Below, piece after piece: positions 25,933 through 34,805 of a stretch of 64,000 bases of DNA. Location: the NCBI GenBank assembly GCA_964503885.1, contig CAZDCD010000014.1, positions 41,680 to 105,679 of the forward strand, written 5' to 3'. The translations under genes and the position numbers were made by a program. The notes beneath the pieces were generated by a model that saw nothing but the letters and a program-made list of their open reading frames with translations, made no database searches and was not told the DNA's origin. The stretch comes from CAZDCD01 sp964503885 (lineage in GTDB: Bacteria; Bacteroidota; Bacteroidia; Bacteroidales; UBA10428). Numbering within the stretch: position 1 is the first letter of the stretch; each line of letters begins with the position of its first letter.

Positions 25933-26916
25933 TTGAAGACTGTAAAAAAAAATTACGTTTTTGATAAAGAAACTTTGACCTATTTACAGGTTAAAAAATC
26001 ACCAGGACAAATGCTCAAAAAGATCCTGGTTTTTCTATTTATAAGTATTCTTACCTGCTCAGGTCTTTTGTTTTTATCAGCCAATTTTATGGAGACCCCG
26101 AAATCAGTTATCCTCTCGAAAAAACAGGAAGTATTCAATAAACGATTGGGTAATCTTGATAAGAAACTCGACAGCATCAGCGATATTCTGGTGATGAATA
26201 ATTACAGGAACGATAACCTGTACCGGATAATTCTCGGTCTCGATTCCATGGCATTCACAGTCAGGCAGGCAGGTACAGGTGGTTCAGCAATGCCTGTAAA
26301 GCTGGGAGGAGCTGAAAATTCGGTTTTGATCCTTAAAGTCGGTAAAAAAATAGATAAGATACATCATCAGTTGGAAATTCAGGACAGATCGTATTCGGAA
26401 ATACAGTCTGCTGCCGTAAGCAAACAGAAGGAAATTTCTTCTTTACCATTGATTTTACCCATCTCAGTAAAGGATCTGATTTTCATAAGTTCTGATTTTG
26501 GAAGCCGTATAGATCCCATATTTCATACATTCGCTCAACATCATGGTCTCGATTATGTTGCGCGGACGGGTACAAAAGTTTATGCTACCGGTGATGGAAT
26601 TGTAACCTTATCAAAATATTCACGTAAAGGTTATGGGAATGAGGTTATTATTGACCATTCGTTTGATTTCAGTACCCGGTATGCGCACCTGAATAAAATC
26701 CTGGTTAACCAGGGAGATTCAGTAAAGCGCGGGCAGGTTATAGGATTGGTGGGAAATACAGGTAAATCAACAGGACCTCACCTACATTATGAGGTAAGGT
26801 TCGGGAATAAACCGGTAAATCCGTTCTTCTATTACTCAGATGATCTTTCAGGTGATGAATATGAAACAATGGTTAGCACTAATAACTCTAAAATTAGGTC
26901 GAACATAATTTTTTAG
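25933..26916 (+). CDS. M23 family metallopeptidase, membrane-anchored, first of a tandem pair
   Basis: A 327-residue peptidoglycan endopeptidase-type protein, probably held in the inner membrane by one helix (about residues 29-51, ILVFLFISILTCSGLLFLSA) with the enzyme in the periplasm. After a coiled region with DKKLDSISDILVMNNYRNDNLYR, the LytM domain lies at about 185-310: Zn ligands in HHGLDY, YAHLN and GPHLHYEV, plus SDFGSRIDPI and GNTGKSTG. The start is TTG at 25933, chosen because the downstream paralogue begins at the equivalent point (YxFxxExLxYxxVxxS). It ends 2 bases before the paralogue, so the pair is cotranscribed. Such proteins help shape or split the wall. Confidence 0.9.
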   Translation: MKTVKKNYVFDKETLTYLQVKKSPGQMLKKILVFLFISILTCSGLLFLSANFMETPKSVILSKKQEVFNKRLGNLDKKLDSISDILVMNNYRNDNLYRIILGLDSMAFTVRQAGTGGSAMPVKLGGAENSVLILKVGKKIDKIHHQLEIQDRSYSEIQSAAVSKQKEISSLPLILPISVKDLIFISSDFGSRIDPIFHTFAQHHGLDYVARTGTKVYATGDGIVTLSKYSRKGYGNEVIIDHSFDFSTRYAHLNKILVNQGDSVKRGQVIGLVGNTGKSTGPHLHYEVRFGNKPVNPFFYYSDDLSGDEYETMVSTNNSKIRSNIIF

Positions 26917-26918
26917 TT

Positions 26919-27890
26919 ATGCCACAAATTAAGTACAGATTTAATCCGGAATCGCTAAATTACTATAAGGTAGAATCAACTGTAAGGCAAAAAGTTAAAC
27001 GGTTTTCTACTTATTTTTTAGCCAGCCTGTTCATGGCGATAATCTATTACTTCGTTTTTTCTTCATTTATTGATCTTCCCAAAGAAAAGGGTCTGAAAAG
27101 ACAGGTAGGTGAATATAAAGCAAATTATGAGGTTTTCAACAAGCAACTCACAAACGTGGAAAAGATCATTCAGGACATGCAGGAAAGGGATGATAACATT
27201 TACCGCACAATATTCGAAACCGAACCCATTGACAAGTCGATCAGGGATGCCGGATTCGGAGGATCAGACAGGTATAAGGAATATGAAAGAATTACCGACA
27301 AAGAAGTGGTTTTGAATACTGCCAAAAGGTTGGACAAAATAATGTCGAAAATATATGTTCAATCCAAATCGTACGACGAGTTGGTAAATTTTGCCAAAAA
27401 TTATTCCAATGAAATAGCATCAATACCTGCGATTCAACCAATTGCAAACAAAGATCTCAAAAGAACAGCATCCGGCTTCGGCTGGCGTATCCATCCTATT
27501 TATAAAATCAGAAAATTTCATGATGGTATGGATTTCACAGCTCCACTGGGTTCAGATATTTATGTTACCGGTGACGGAGTGGTTGAAGAGATTGAAAGTT
27601 CGCTGCGTGGTTATGGAAATAAAATCGTTATCGATCATGGATTTGGATATAAGACCCTGTATGGGCATTTGAGCGGATTTAATGTGAAGCAAGGGCAGCA
27701 TGTAAAACGCGGAGATGTTATCGGATTTGTGGGAAATACAGGATTATCTACCGCGCCACACCTTCACTATGAAGTGCATCATAACGGACAGAAGGTCAAT
27801 CCGATAAACTACTATTTCAATGACCTTACAGCTGCCGAATACGACAGGATGATCGAAATTTCCCAGAAATCGGGACAGACATTTGATTAA
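26919..27890 (+). CDS. M23 family metallopeptidase, second of a tandem pair
   Basis: A 323-residue paralogue of the upstream protein with the same plan: short basic N-terminus, one membrane helix (about residues 29-49), a coiled linker (QLTNVEKIIQDMQERDDNIYR) and a C-terminal LytM domain. The zinc ligands are intact: KFHDGMDF, YGHLSG and APHLHYEV, with SGFGWRIHPI and GNTGLSTA. Both copies therefore look active, unlike EnvC/NlpD-type activators that lose ligands. The DDNIYR phrase and the preceding coil are shared by both, implying gene duplication. A clear terminator follows at 27914-27943. Confidence 0.92.
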   Translation: MPQIKYRFNPESLNYYKVESTVRQKVKRFSTYFLASLFMAIIYYFVFSSFIDLPKEKGLKRQVGEYKANYEVFNKQLTNVEKIIQDMQERDDNIYRTIFETEPIDKSIRDAGFGGSDRYKEYERITDKEVVLNTAKRLDKIMSKIYVQSKSYDELVNFAKNYSNEIASIPAIQPIANKDLKRTASGFGWRIHPIYKIRKFHDGMDFTAPLGSDIYVTGDGVVEEIESSLRGYGNKIVIDHGFGYKTLYGHLSGFNVKQGQHVKRGDVIGFVGNTGLSTAPHLHYEVHHNGQKVNPINYYFNDLTAAEYDRMIEISQKSGQTFD

Positions 27891-27913
27891 ACCATACTTA
27901 AAAAATATTCTGA

Positions 27914-27943
27914 AAACAGGCTCAGAACAGGGCCTGTTTTTTT
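27914..27943 (+). terminator. Intrinsic terminator after the M23 gene pair
   Basis: AAACAGGC (27914-27921) pairs perfectly with GCCTGTTT (27932-27939) across a 10-base loop, followed by further T (through 27943). It begins 24 bases after the second peptidase stop codon. Confidence 0.9.
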
Positions 27944-28017
27944 GTATCTTTAATAACGGGATTTTTTGTTTTAACGGCATTTTGATTCAAACATGGTGAG
28001 TTTTTAATATAACTGCA

Positions 28018-29241
28018 ATGGTTCAAAGCGCTTCCGGAGGTTTCAGATTTTTTACTTGGGTATTTACAATAATTGTTCCGCTGGGCCTTGGCAATAACAC
28101 CACAATGTTGCTGAATGCTCAGGACATTATACCTGTTCCTGTGCGGGATTCTGTTGTTTTTGCTGACACAATTCCCATACCTGACAGTACAATAAGGAAT
28201 GAAATCGCATCAACAAAAGACTCAGTAATTTATAATGATACTGTACCCGGTGTCAAGCCCGATACTGTAACCATAGCCGGTGTAGGGGATATTATGCTGG
28301 GTACTGATTACCCTTCGGTAAAATACCTGCCGCTTTCAGGCAAATGCGAAGGATTACTGAATTATGTATTGCCTCTTTTGCTCGATGCGGATATTACGTT
28401 TGCCAATATTGAAGGCGTTTTTGCCGGTGAGCATGGCAATCCGAAAGATTGTAAAAATCCTGATCAATGCTATGTTTTCAGAATGCCTGAACAATATGTT
28501 GAATGCCTGTCAGAAGCAGATTTCGATCTGCTGAGTGTGGCCAATAACCATGTAAACGATTTCGGGTATGAAGGAAGAAAAAATTCAGCGCGGGTCTTGG
28601 AGCAGGCCGGATTGACATTCGCGGGATTTATTGATAAACCCTGGGCGCTGCTTGAGAAGAACGGCATACGTTTTGGTTTTGCGGCCTTTTCTCCACATTC
28701 GGGCACTAACAATATGCTGGATACAGCAAATGTTATATCTGTAATCAGACATCTTGATACCATTTCTGACATCGTCGTTGTATCATTCCATGGCGGGGCA
28801 GAAGGTAAAGACCATCAGCATGTCACCAGGCGGGATGAGATTTTTCTCGGGCATAACCGGGGGAATGTCTACCAGTTTGCTCATATGGCGATTGATGCCG
28901 GTGCTGATATAATATTCGGTCACGGTCCGCATATTACACGTGCCGTGGAGGTTTATCATGATCGATTTATAGCCTATAGCCTGGGTAACTTTTGTACCTA
29001 CAGCCGGTTTAACCTTGCCGGTCCAAATGGCATTGCCCCGATTATCAAAGTGTTTGCCGACACAACCGGCAGGTTTATTGAAGCCAAAATCATACCTATT
29101 TACCAGGAGGGTGAGGGCATTCCTAAACCAGATCCTGAGATGCGAGCTGTGAATAAGATCAGGGTGCTTACTGCTCTAGATTTCCCTGATCAACAACTTA
29201 TTATCGAAGATTCGGGCCTGATATACCCTGTAAAAAAATAA
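28018..29241 (+). CDS. CapA-like (PGA_cap) metallophosphatase-fold protein, copy 1
   Basis: A 407-residue protein with an N-terminal hydrophobic segment (about residues 12-33), consistent with export, then a low-complexity linker rich in Asp, Thr and Val, and a PGA_cap/CapA domain from about residue 83: VAGVGDIMLGTDYPS, DITFANIEGVFAG, FDLLSVANNHVNDFGYEG, DIVVVSFHGGAEG, GADIIFGHGPHITRAVEVY and IAYSLGNFCTY. CapA-type proteins are tied to poly-gamma-glutamate capsule, but most stray members have unproven roles. No capB/capC partners are in the window. A second, only distantly similar copy is at 35748-36896. Confidence 0.85.
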   Translation: MVQSASGGFRFFTWVFTIIVPLGLGNNTTMLLNAQDIIPVPVRDSVVFADTIPIPDSTIRNEIASTKDSVIYNDTVPGVKPDTVTIAGVGDIMLGTDYPSVKYLPLSGKCEGLLNYVLPLLLDADITFANIEGVFAGEHGNPKDCKNPDQCYVFRMPEQYVECLSEADFDLLSVANNHVNDFGYEGRKNSARVLEQAGLTFAGFIDKPWALLEKNGIRFGFAAFSPHSGTNNMLDTANVISVIRHLDTISDIVVVSFHGGAEGKDHQHVTRRDEIFLGHNRGNVYQFAHMAIDAGADIIFGHGPHITRAVEVYHDRFIAYSLGNFCTYSRFNLAGPNGIAPIIKVFADTTGRFIEAKIIPIYQEGEGIPKPDPEMRAVNKIRVLTALDFPDQQLIIEDSGLIYPVKK

Positions 29242-29246
29242 TATCC

Positions 29247-29426
29247 GTGAAATGGTATCCGGCTATTGCTTTTACTCTACTCCCTACCTGTATTATAGCC
29301 ATAAATTGGCAGGTTGACAAACCTTCCCGTATTGCGCGCCCCGAAGATGATGTTATAAGTATTACATATTTGGCAACAGGCAGAATAATTATTACAGGAT
29401 TGAACCTCCGGAAAATTTTGCAGTAA
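29247..29426 (+). CDS. Possible 59-codon ORF with hydrophobic N-terminus
   Basis: GTG at 29247, 5 bases after the CapA-like stop codon, opens a frame of 59 codons: VKWYPAIAFTLLPTCIIAINWQ looks like a signal or membrane segment and is followed by a polar tail ending NLRKILQ. No family is recognised. Its tight spacing to the upstream gene is the main reason to list it; it could equally be noncoding. Confidence 0.3.
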   Translation: MKWYPAIAFTLLPTCIIAINWQVDKPSRIARPEDDVISITYLATGRIIITGLNLRKILQ

Positions 29427-29752
29427 ACCGGAAAGTATACCCGGGATCAGGTGAATAGTTGTTTCAAAAAACCAAGATGCCGGATCTCCGTCCGCTTTTC
29501 CGGGCGGAATTATTTATTTTGCTGCCTGTTCAGACCGTTTGGTTGGATGTGATATTGAACAATAGAAGATTTCAGCGATCGGTAAATGAGTCACACCTTT
29601 CGTTTCTAATCCGGCGGTTCATAATAGAAAACTCTATATTATTTTGTCCTTTGGTTATTTTTATTGTTTAGGTAATGAACGATAAAATTGTAATTTATTT
29701 GAATTTATTTATTAAATTAGTTACGAATTTTACCGTTAGTTTACCCTGAATT
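29427..29752. other. Intergenic region before the MerR-type gene
   Basis: Apart from the hairpin at 29487-29508 this 326-base stretch shows no convincing gene. The last 100 bases are very AT-rich and must hold the promoter of the MerR-type gene, but no clean TAnnTTTG box was found there. Confidence 0.6.
29487..29520 (+). terminator. Candidate terminator in the capA-merR gap
   Basis: TCCGTCCG (29487-29494) pairs with CGGGCGGA (29501-29508), one G-T wobble, across a 6-base loop, and is followed by ATTATTTATTTT. It would end transcription from the CapA-like gene. Confidence 0.5.
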
Positions 29753-30088
29753 ATGCCTTATAAAGAAACCAAAGTTGAAAAGTTATACTATTCAATTGGT
29801 GAAGTTGCCAATATTTTCAGCGTGAACACATCCTTAATTCGTTTCTGGGAAAAGGAATTCGATATTATCAAACCAAAAAAGAACAAAAAGGGTAACCGCT
29901 TTTTTACCAAACAGGATATCGATAACTTCTACCTGATCTATCACCTGGTAAAAGAAAGGGGAATGACATTATCCGGGGCTAAAAAGAAACTCAGGGAGAA
30001 CAAGGCGGATACCATGAATAATTTCGACGTTATAAAATCGTTACAGACAATTAAGAATCTCTTGCTCGAAGTGCGTGAATCGCTCTGA
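29753..30088 (+). CDS. MerR-family transcriptional regulator, short form
   Basis: A 111-residue DNA-binding protein. The winged helix-turn-helix occupies about residues 10-80: YYSIGEVANIFSVNTSLIRFWEKEFDIIKPKKNKKGNRFFTKQD, the standard MerR arrangement. There is no sensor domain with Cys ligands, only a short dimerisation helix (DVIKSLQTIKNLLLEVRESL). The same short MerR is common in Bacteroidota near M23 peptidase and CapA-type genes. Its target and effector are unknown. It precedes the Nif3-like gene by 54 bases and could be cotranscribed with it. Confidence 0.88.
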   Translation: MPYKETKVEKLYYSIGEVANIFSVNTSLIRFWEKEFDIIKPKKNKKGNRFFTKQDIDNFYLIYHLVKERGMTLSGAKKKLRENKADTMNNFDVIKSLQTIKNLLLEVRESL

Positions 30089-30142
30089 TTTATGGTTGAC
30101 CAAAGCCTGAATTTACGGATCTGAAACATATAATTCATTTTC

Positions 30143-31237
30143 ATGAAACTATACGATATCATTTCGGCCATTGAATCATTGTCGCCGGTTGTCTTCCAGG
30201 AATCCTATGATAATGCGGGATTACAGATTGGCAATATCGCTGATGATATTCATGCCGCCCTGCTTACCATTGACGTTACAGAAGATGTAGTGCATGAAGC
30301 CGTTCAGAAAAAGGCTGACCTGATAATTGCCCACCATCCCTTGATCTTCAGCGGACTGAAAAGAATTACCGGAGAAACATATATCGAACGGACGGTATCT
30401 ATGCTTGTTAAAAACAATATTGCATTATATATTGCGCACACGAATCTTGATAACGTGGCAAAGGGTGTAAATGTGAAGATATGCGAAAAGCTCGGCCTTG
30501 AACGATGCAGGATACTAAGTCCGGCAGAAGGCGAACTTTGTAAACTCGTTACTTTTGTGCCTGTTGAACATGCCCGGAAAGTCAGGATGGCTATTTTTAC
30601 CGCTGGCGCAGGTGCTATTGGTGAATATGATCAGTGCAGCTACAATCTCGAAGGCTATGGCACCTTCAGGGCATCGGACTCAGCCAACCCTTTTGCCGGG
30701 GAAAAGGGCACCTTGCATACTGAAAAAGAAACCAGAATAGAAACAATTTTTCCGAAATACCTTAAAAATTCTCTGATCAGGACATTGATTGAGGCTCATC
30801 CCTATGAAGAACCAGCTTATGATATCTATCCCCTGAAGAATGATTACGAAAGGGCAGGGGCAGGCATGTTCGGCTATACACCTCAACCGGTTGGAACTGT
30901 TGATTTTATTGATCATATTAAAAAGACTTTTGGCTGCAGTGTGGTCAGGCATTCTGATCTTACTCAGAAAAAAATAAATAAGGTGGCGGTTTGCGGCGGA
31001 AGTGGCGCTTTTTTAATTCCGAAAGCAATTGAAGCCGGTGCCGACATATTTGTTACAGGGGAGATAAAATACCACCAGTTTTTCGAATCCGAAGGAAAAA
31101 TCATCCTTGCAGATATCGGGCACTTTGAAAGCGAACAGTTTACAAAAGAAATTTTTTATGAATTACTTATAAAAAATTTCCCTAACTTTGCGCTTCATTT
31201 TTCAGAGATAAATACAAATCCAATAAAATATTATTAG
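30143..31237 (+). CDS. Nif3-like dinuclear metal-centre hexameric protein
   Basis: A 364-residue member of the Nif3/YbgI (DUF34) family in its long form, with an inserted CutA-like middle domain (about residues 130-235: LCKLVTFVPVEHARKVRMAIFTAGAGAIGEYDQCS). Metal-site motifs are ESYDNAGLQIG (20-30), IIAHHPLIFSGLKRIT (62-77), NIALYIAHTNLD, and near the C-terminus ILADIGHFESEQFTKEIF. GTP cyclohydrolase-like activity has been suggested for the family, yet its physiological role is unsettled. It is followed after 4 bases by the zinc-ribbon coiled-coil gene, a common Bacteroidota pairing. Confidence 0.93.
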   Translation: MKLYDIISAIESLSPVVFQESYDNAGLQIGNIADDIHAALLTIDVTEDVVHEAVQKKADLIIAHHPLIFSGLKRITGETYIERTVSMLVKNNIALYIAHTNLDNVAKGVNVKICEKLGLERCRILSPAEGELCKLVTFVPVEHARKVRMAIFTAGAGAIGEYDQCSYNLEGYGTFRASDSANPFAGEKGTLHTEKETRIETIFPKYLKNSLIRTLIEAHPYEEPAYDIYPLKNDYERAGAGMFGYTPQPVGTVDFIDHIKKTFGCSVVRHSDLTQKKINKVAVCGGSGAFLIPKAIEAGADIFVTGEIKYHQFFESEGKIILADIGHFESEQFTKEIFYELLIKNFPNFALHFSEINTNPIKYY

Positions 31238-31241
31238 GACA

Positions 31242-32006
31242 ATGGCAGAAGAAAAAGTAAAATCGAATGAAGTAACAGAATTATCGGTCGAAGATAAATT
31301 GCGGGCTTTATACAAATTGCAGAAAACCAATTCTGAGATCGATAAGATCAGGACATTGCGGGGTGAGCTTCCTCTTGAAGTTCAGGATCTTGAAGATGAG
31401 ATTGCAGGTCTTGAAACCCGGATTGAAAAATTGCTCGAGGAAATTAAATCATACGATACATCTATTGCGGGAAAGAAAAATGAAATTGTGAATGCGCAGG
31501 CGCTCATTAAAAAATATGAAGAGCAGCAGAATAATGTAAGGAATAATCGTGAATACGATTCACTTTCAAAAGAAATTGAATACCAGCGTCTCGAAATAGA
31601 ACTCTGTGAAAAGCGCATTCGTGAATTCACATTTCTGGCCGCTGAAAAAAAGGAGTTGCTCGATGAGTCGCAAAAGACAATTGATGAACGCAAAAATGAT
31701 CTGGGTGCAAAACAATCTGAACTCGATGAAATTATTACAGAAACCCAGAAAGAGGAGGATGATATGCTGAGCGAGCGGCAGAAGACCGAGGAGATGATCG
31801 AAGAACGTTTGCTAACGGCCTATAAAAAAATCAGGAAAAATGCCCGCAACGGTCTTGCCGTTGTGTCGGTTGAACGTGATGCCTGCGGTGGATGCTTTAA
31901 CCAGATACCGCCACAACGGCAGCTTGATATCCGTTCAAGGAAAAAGATCATTGTATGTGAATACTGTGGACGTATACTGGTTGACGAAGAAATTCTTGAA
32001 GGCTGA
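31242..32006 (+). CDS. Coiled-coil protein with C-terminal C4-type zinc ribbon
   Basis: A 254-residue cytoplasmic protein. Residues about 40-190 form a long, highly charged coiled coil (repeated Glu/Lys/Leu heptads: EIAGLETRIEKLLEEIKSY ... ELCEKRIREFTFLAAEKKEL). The C-terminus carries a zinc ribbon with two Cys pairs, CGGCFNQIPPQRQ and CEYCGRILVDEEI, about 25 residues apart. This matches the family annotated as C4-type zinc ribbon protein, whose homologues in chlamydiae (CdsZ) serve as type III cargo factors; in Bacteroidota no role is set. It is coupled to the Nif3-like gene and converges on the RnfD-like gene. Confidence 0.88.
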   Translation: MAEEKVKSNEVTELSVEDKLRALYKLQKTNSEIDKIRTLRGELPLEVQDLEDEIAGLETRIEKLLEEIKSYDTSIAGKKNEIVNAQALIKKYEEQQNNVRNNREYDSLSKEIEYQRLEIELCEKRIREFTFLAAEKKELLDESQKTIDERKNDLGAKQSELDEIITETQKEEDDMLSERQKTEEMIEERLLTAYKKIRKNARNGLAVVSVERDACGGCFNQIPPQRQLDIRSRKKIIVCEYCGRILVDEEILEG

Positions 32007-32042
32007 TTTTACACGGTATTTCTACATTTTCGGTACATACCC

Positions 32043-32915
32043 TTATTTTTTCACAACAACTGCAACCGCTGGCTCTGTGGTGGGCATTGGCGCTGTATTT
32101 TCCTTCCGGGTCTTACCCAGATAAAGATGAATGGCCATGGCGGCAGGTCCGATCAGAAAGAGTGCATAAAAGGGAGCATATATAACCTGATTCAACCGCA
32201 GAAAAAACTCTGCAAAAGCAATCAGAAAAGCAACAAGCATTTGTCCCCTGGTATTCCTGACGGTTGTTGCAGGATCGGTGATCATAAAAAAAATGAACAG
32301 TTGATACATCGGACCGGTAAGGGGTGAAACCTCAGTCTGAAATGAATCTCCCGTAATTCTGCACCGGATATATGCGAACACAATAAAACTAAACACATAG
32401 GTAAGGGTGATATGCAGTCTTTTGGCTCTTCGAACTATAAAAAGTCCCAATAGCCAGATCACAACCATAGGAAGTATGTTGTTCCCCCACTGGATACTTA
32501 AACCTGCCACACTCGCCGATGCGAAAAACAACATCCAGGAAATACCAAAGTTTGATGGATTCCAGATATGCCTTCCCTTGTACCGCAAAACATATTTTGA
32601 CATGATTGAGATAACTGCTGCAACTGCAAAAGGCCATAATACGGTTGAACGAATCAATATGCTCACGCTGATTCCTGTAATGTATGCGCTGGATATGTTT
32701 TTCCAGGTACCGTTTATTAGCCTCGCAAGGATCAGTTCTGTTAAAATGCTGCAGCTTACAGCCAGCAGCAAGGCTTTATAGCTTTCCAGCATTCCGAATG
32801 CAAAATGGCCGCTTAGCAGGATCAGACTGATAAATACCGGAGGCACATAGCGAAAATTGATCAATTTTCCTGGAATTGGTCTTTTCCTGTCTATCTGCTG
32901 TGCGATCTCAGCCAT
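32043..32915 (-). CDS. Orphan RnfD/NqrB-like membrane protein
   Basis: A 290-residue protein with about nine membrane segments. Features shared with the RnfD/NqrB family are RHIWNPSNFGIS (about residues 113-124), the PLTGPMYQLFIFFMITDPATT block (ITDPATT is the clearest family mark) and the preceding hydrophobic run. In true RnfD or NqrB a Thr in this last region holds FMN covalently. No other Rnf or Nqr subunit is present within 30 kb on either side. It starts 1 base after the CRTAC1-type gene stop codon, so the two are translationally coupled and probably work together, perhaps in redox at the membrane. That role is inference. Confidence 0.75.
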   Translation of the reverse strand: MAEIAQQIDRKRPIPGKLINFRYVPPVFISLILLSGHFAFGMLESYKALLLAVSCSILTELILARLINGTWKNISSAYITGISVSILIRSTVLWPFAVAAVISIMSKYVLRYKGRHIWNPSNFGISWMLFFASASVAGLSIQWGNNILPMVVIWLLGLFIVRRAKRLHITLTYVFSFIVFAYIRCRITGDSFQTEVSPLTGPMYQLFIFFMITDPATTVRNTRGQMLVAFLIAFAEFFLRLNQVIYAPFYALFLIGPAAMAIHLYLGKTRKENTAPMPTTEPAVAVVVKK

Positions 32916-32916
32916 A

Positions 32917-34728
32917 TTAAATCGTTTCCCTGATTTTATGAACTATGCCAGTTTCAGGATTATGAATAACCTGTTTTTTTCCGTTTGGCCAGATTATTTC
33001 CGCTTTTTTAACACTGAGACTTTTTCCCAGTCCAAAATGGACCCGCCGCTGGTTTTGCGAACAGAAACCGATCCCTCCGGTTACGATCTGTTTTTGCGAT
33101 CCGTGGTCCCATGTTATTCTGACTGTTGACCCTATCGCGCTCCGGTTGGAAACAGTTCCTTCGAGTTCAAAGGCAATCCAGTTGTTTTCTGCCACGACAT
33201 TGTTTTTATAAATCGTCAACCTGTTGTTCTGATTAGCCACAAGAATATCCTCAACACCCCTGTTCCAAAGGTCGGCAACAGCCACTGCGCGGCTGTCATA
33301 GGTACTGGCATCGGGCATATATCCGGCTACATCATAGAAATGGCCGTGACCTTCATTGATCCATATCCTGTTTTGCTGGTAACCCGACTGGCTCCTGCCT
33401 TTCATGGCAGGCCAGTTCTTAACATCAGAAATGATTGCAGTATTCCCGCCGGTAACTTTTGAATAGTCATACCAGTAGTTCGTGCCTTTCTGCCCCGAAA
33501 TGTAACCGTTGGCTACATATAGGTCCATGGCACCGTCGTTGTTTAAGTCAGTGAATTGAGCACCATAGCTCCATCCGGCTGATTCAATTCCGTCTTCCCG
33601 GGCAGTATTTTCGTAAAGCATCTTACCCTTTACATTTACCGGTACCCAGAAATTATTACCCTGTAAAAGAATGCCTTCTTCTGTAATATTGGAAATATAT
33701 ATCCCGACCTTCCCGTTGTTATAGGTATCTCCAAAAGTTACATTCATTCCGCTTTTCGGGGAAAACCCGATCATCGCATCACTGCTTCTTTCTCTGAATC
33801 GTTCACCGTTATCATTATCATAGAACTCGTCAATCCCGTAATCATTGGCAATGATCAATTCGGGAAAACCATCTTCATTCAGATCTGCAGCGCCGGCTGC
33901 CAGCGTCCATCGTGTGGAAATCAATCCTGTTTCGGCAGTAACATCCTTGAAATGCCCGTTCCCCGTATTCTTTAGCAAATAGTTTCGCCCTCCGTTGCGT
34001 GCATATTCAAAACTTTCGGTAAGCACCCTGCTTGTTTTAAGATGCCACAGGTCAATATCTTCCGGGAAATAGCCCCCGATGAACAAATCAATATTGCCGT
34101 CGGAATTATAATCAAACCAGATTGCCGTATTTGCATTTATCCATTCGGGAAGACCTGAACCCTGGGTAACATTGATGAAGCTTTTACCCCTGTTGTTTCT
34201 ATATAGTTCGGGTCGGCCCCATTTGTAGATAAAAAGATCTTCATAACCGTCGTTGTCAAAATCTGCCCAAACAGCACCCATTGACACCCCTGAACCTTTA
34301 ACATTTAAGTCTGCAATATGATAGTGCTTGGCAACATCCTTAAATGTGCCGTCTTTTTCATTGTGGTATAATGCATTCAAGCTGCTGAACCGGCTGCTTG
34401 TGATATAAAAGTCATTCCATCCGTCGTTGTCGAAATCACTCACCGCAATAGAAGCTCCCATGGAGGCAATCTGCGGCAGTATGGGATCGAAAATCGGATC
34501 AAGCCTGGGAGAATAATGCGTAAATTCCACATGTGACTGTTCAGTAACCTCTTCCAGGTAAAAACCGAATTGCCTGAGCAGTGTTTCGGATTGGATACCG
34601 CCTGTTTTATGTGCCTGTCCTGATGAAATATGGTTCAGTTTTGCAGGGAGAATAAGAAATCCTGCAAATAGAAAGGCAATGGAAGTTTTGAGCAATCGCT
34701 GCTTTCTAATTTTACAAGGATGGTTCAT
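32917..34728 (-). CDS. CRTAC1/ASPIC-UnbV protein with FG-GAP repeats
   Basis: A 603-residue exported protein. After an N-terminal hydrophobic segment (about 14-29) it contains at least six FG-GAP/VCBS-type calcium-binding repeats of the form DFDNDGWNDFYITSS, DFDNDGYEDLFIYK, DYNSDGNIDLFIGG, DLNEDGFPELIIAN and DLNNDGAMDLYVAN, expected to build a beta-propeller. The last about 100 residues are a UnbV/ASPIC domain (AIGSTVRITWDHGS ... GFCSQNQRRVHFGLGKS ... EIIWPNGKKQ). Function is unknown in bacteria. It lies one base before the RnfD-like gene on the same transcript, an arrangement worth noting because nothing else of an Rnf complex is here. Confidence 0.88.
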   Translation of the reverse strand: MNHPCKIRKQRLLKTSIAFLFAGFLILPAKLNHISSGQAHKTGGIQSETLLRQFGFYLEEVTEQSHVEFTHYSPRLDPIFDPILPQIASMGASIAVSDFDNDGWNDFYITSSRFSSLNALYHNEKDGTFKDVAKHYHIADLNVKGSGVSMGAVWADFDNDGYEDLFIYKWGRPELYRNNRGKSFINVTQGSGLPEWINANTAIWFDYNSDGNIDLFIGGYFPEDIDLWHLKTSRVLTESFEYARNGGRNYLLKNTGNGHFKDVTAETGLISTRWTLAAGAADLNEDGFPELIIANDYGIDEFYDNDNGERFRERSSDAMIGFSPKSGMNVTFGDTYNNGKVGIYISNITEEGILLQGNNFWVPVNVKGKMLYENTAREDGIESAGWSYGAQFTDLNNDGAMDLYVANGYISGQKGTNYWYDYSKVTGGNTAIISDVKNWPAMKGRSQSGYQQNRIWINEGHGHFYDVAGYMPDASTYDSRAVAVADLWNRGVEDILVANQNNRLTIYKNNVVAENNWIAFELEGTVSNRSAIGSTVRITWDHGSQKQIVTGGIGFCSQNQRRVHFGLGKSLSVKKAEIIWPNGKKQVIHNPETGIVHKIRETI

Positions 34729-34805
34729 GCAAGATAATCGTTTTCGGTGACTGATTATGTGTATATGTTTTCTGAAGAAAATTGCAGACTAATGCAGCCA
34801 GGTTT

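Noticed and set aside
26261..26284. CAGGCAGGCAGG-like match to the palindrome family
   Set aside because: It lies inside a conserved coding region, is only partial, and fits ordinary codon use (Gln-Ala-Gly).
32043..32915. Part of a complete Rnf or Nqr complex
   Set aside because: No RnfA, B, C, E or G genes are present within the window on either side.
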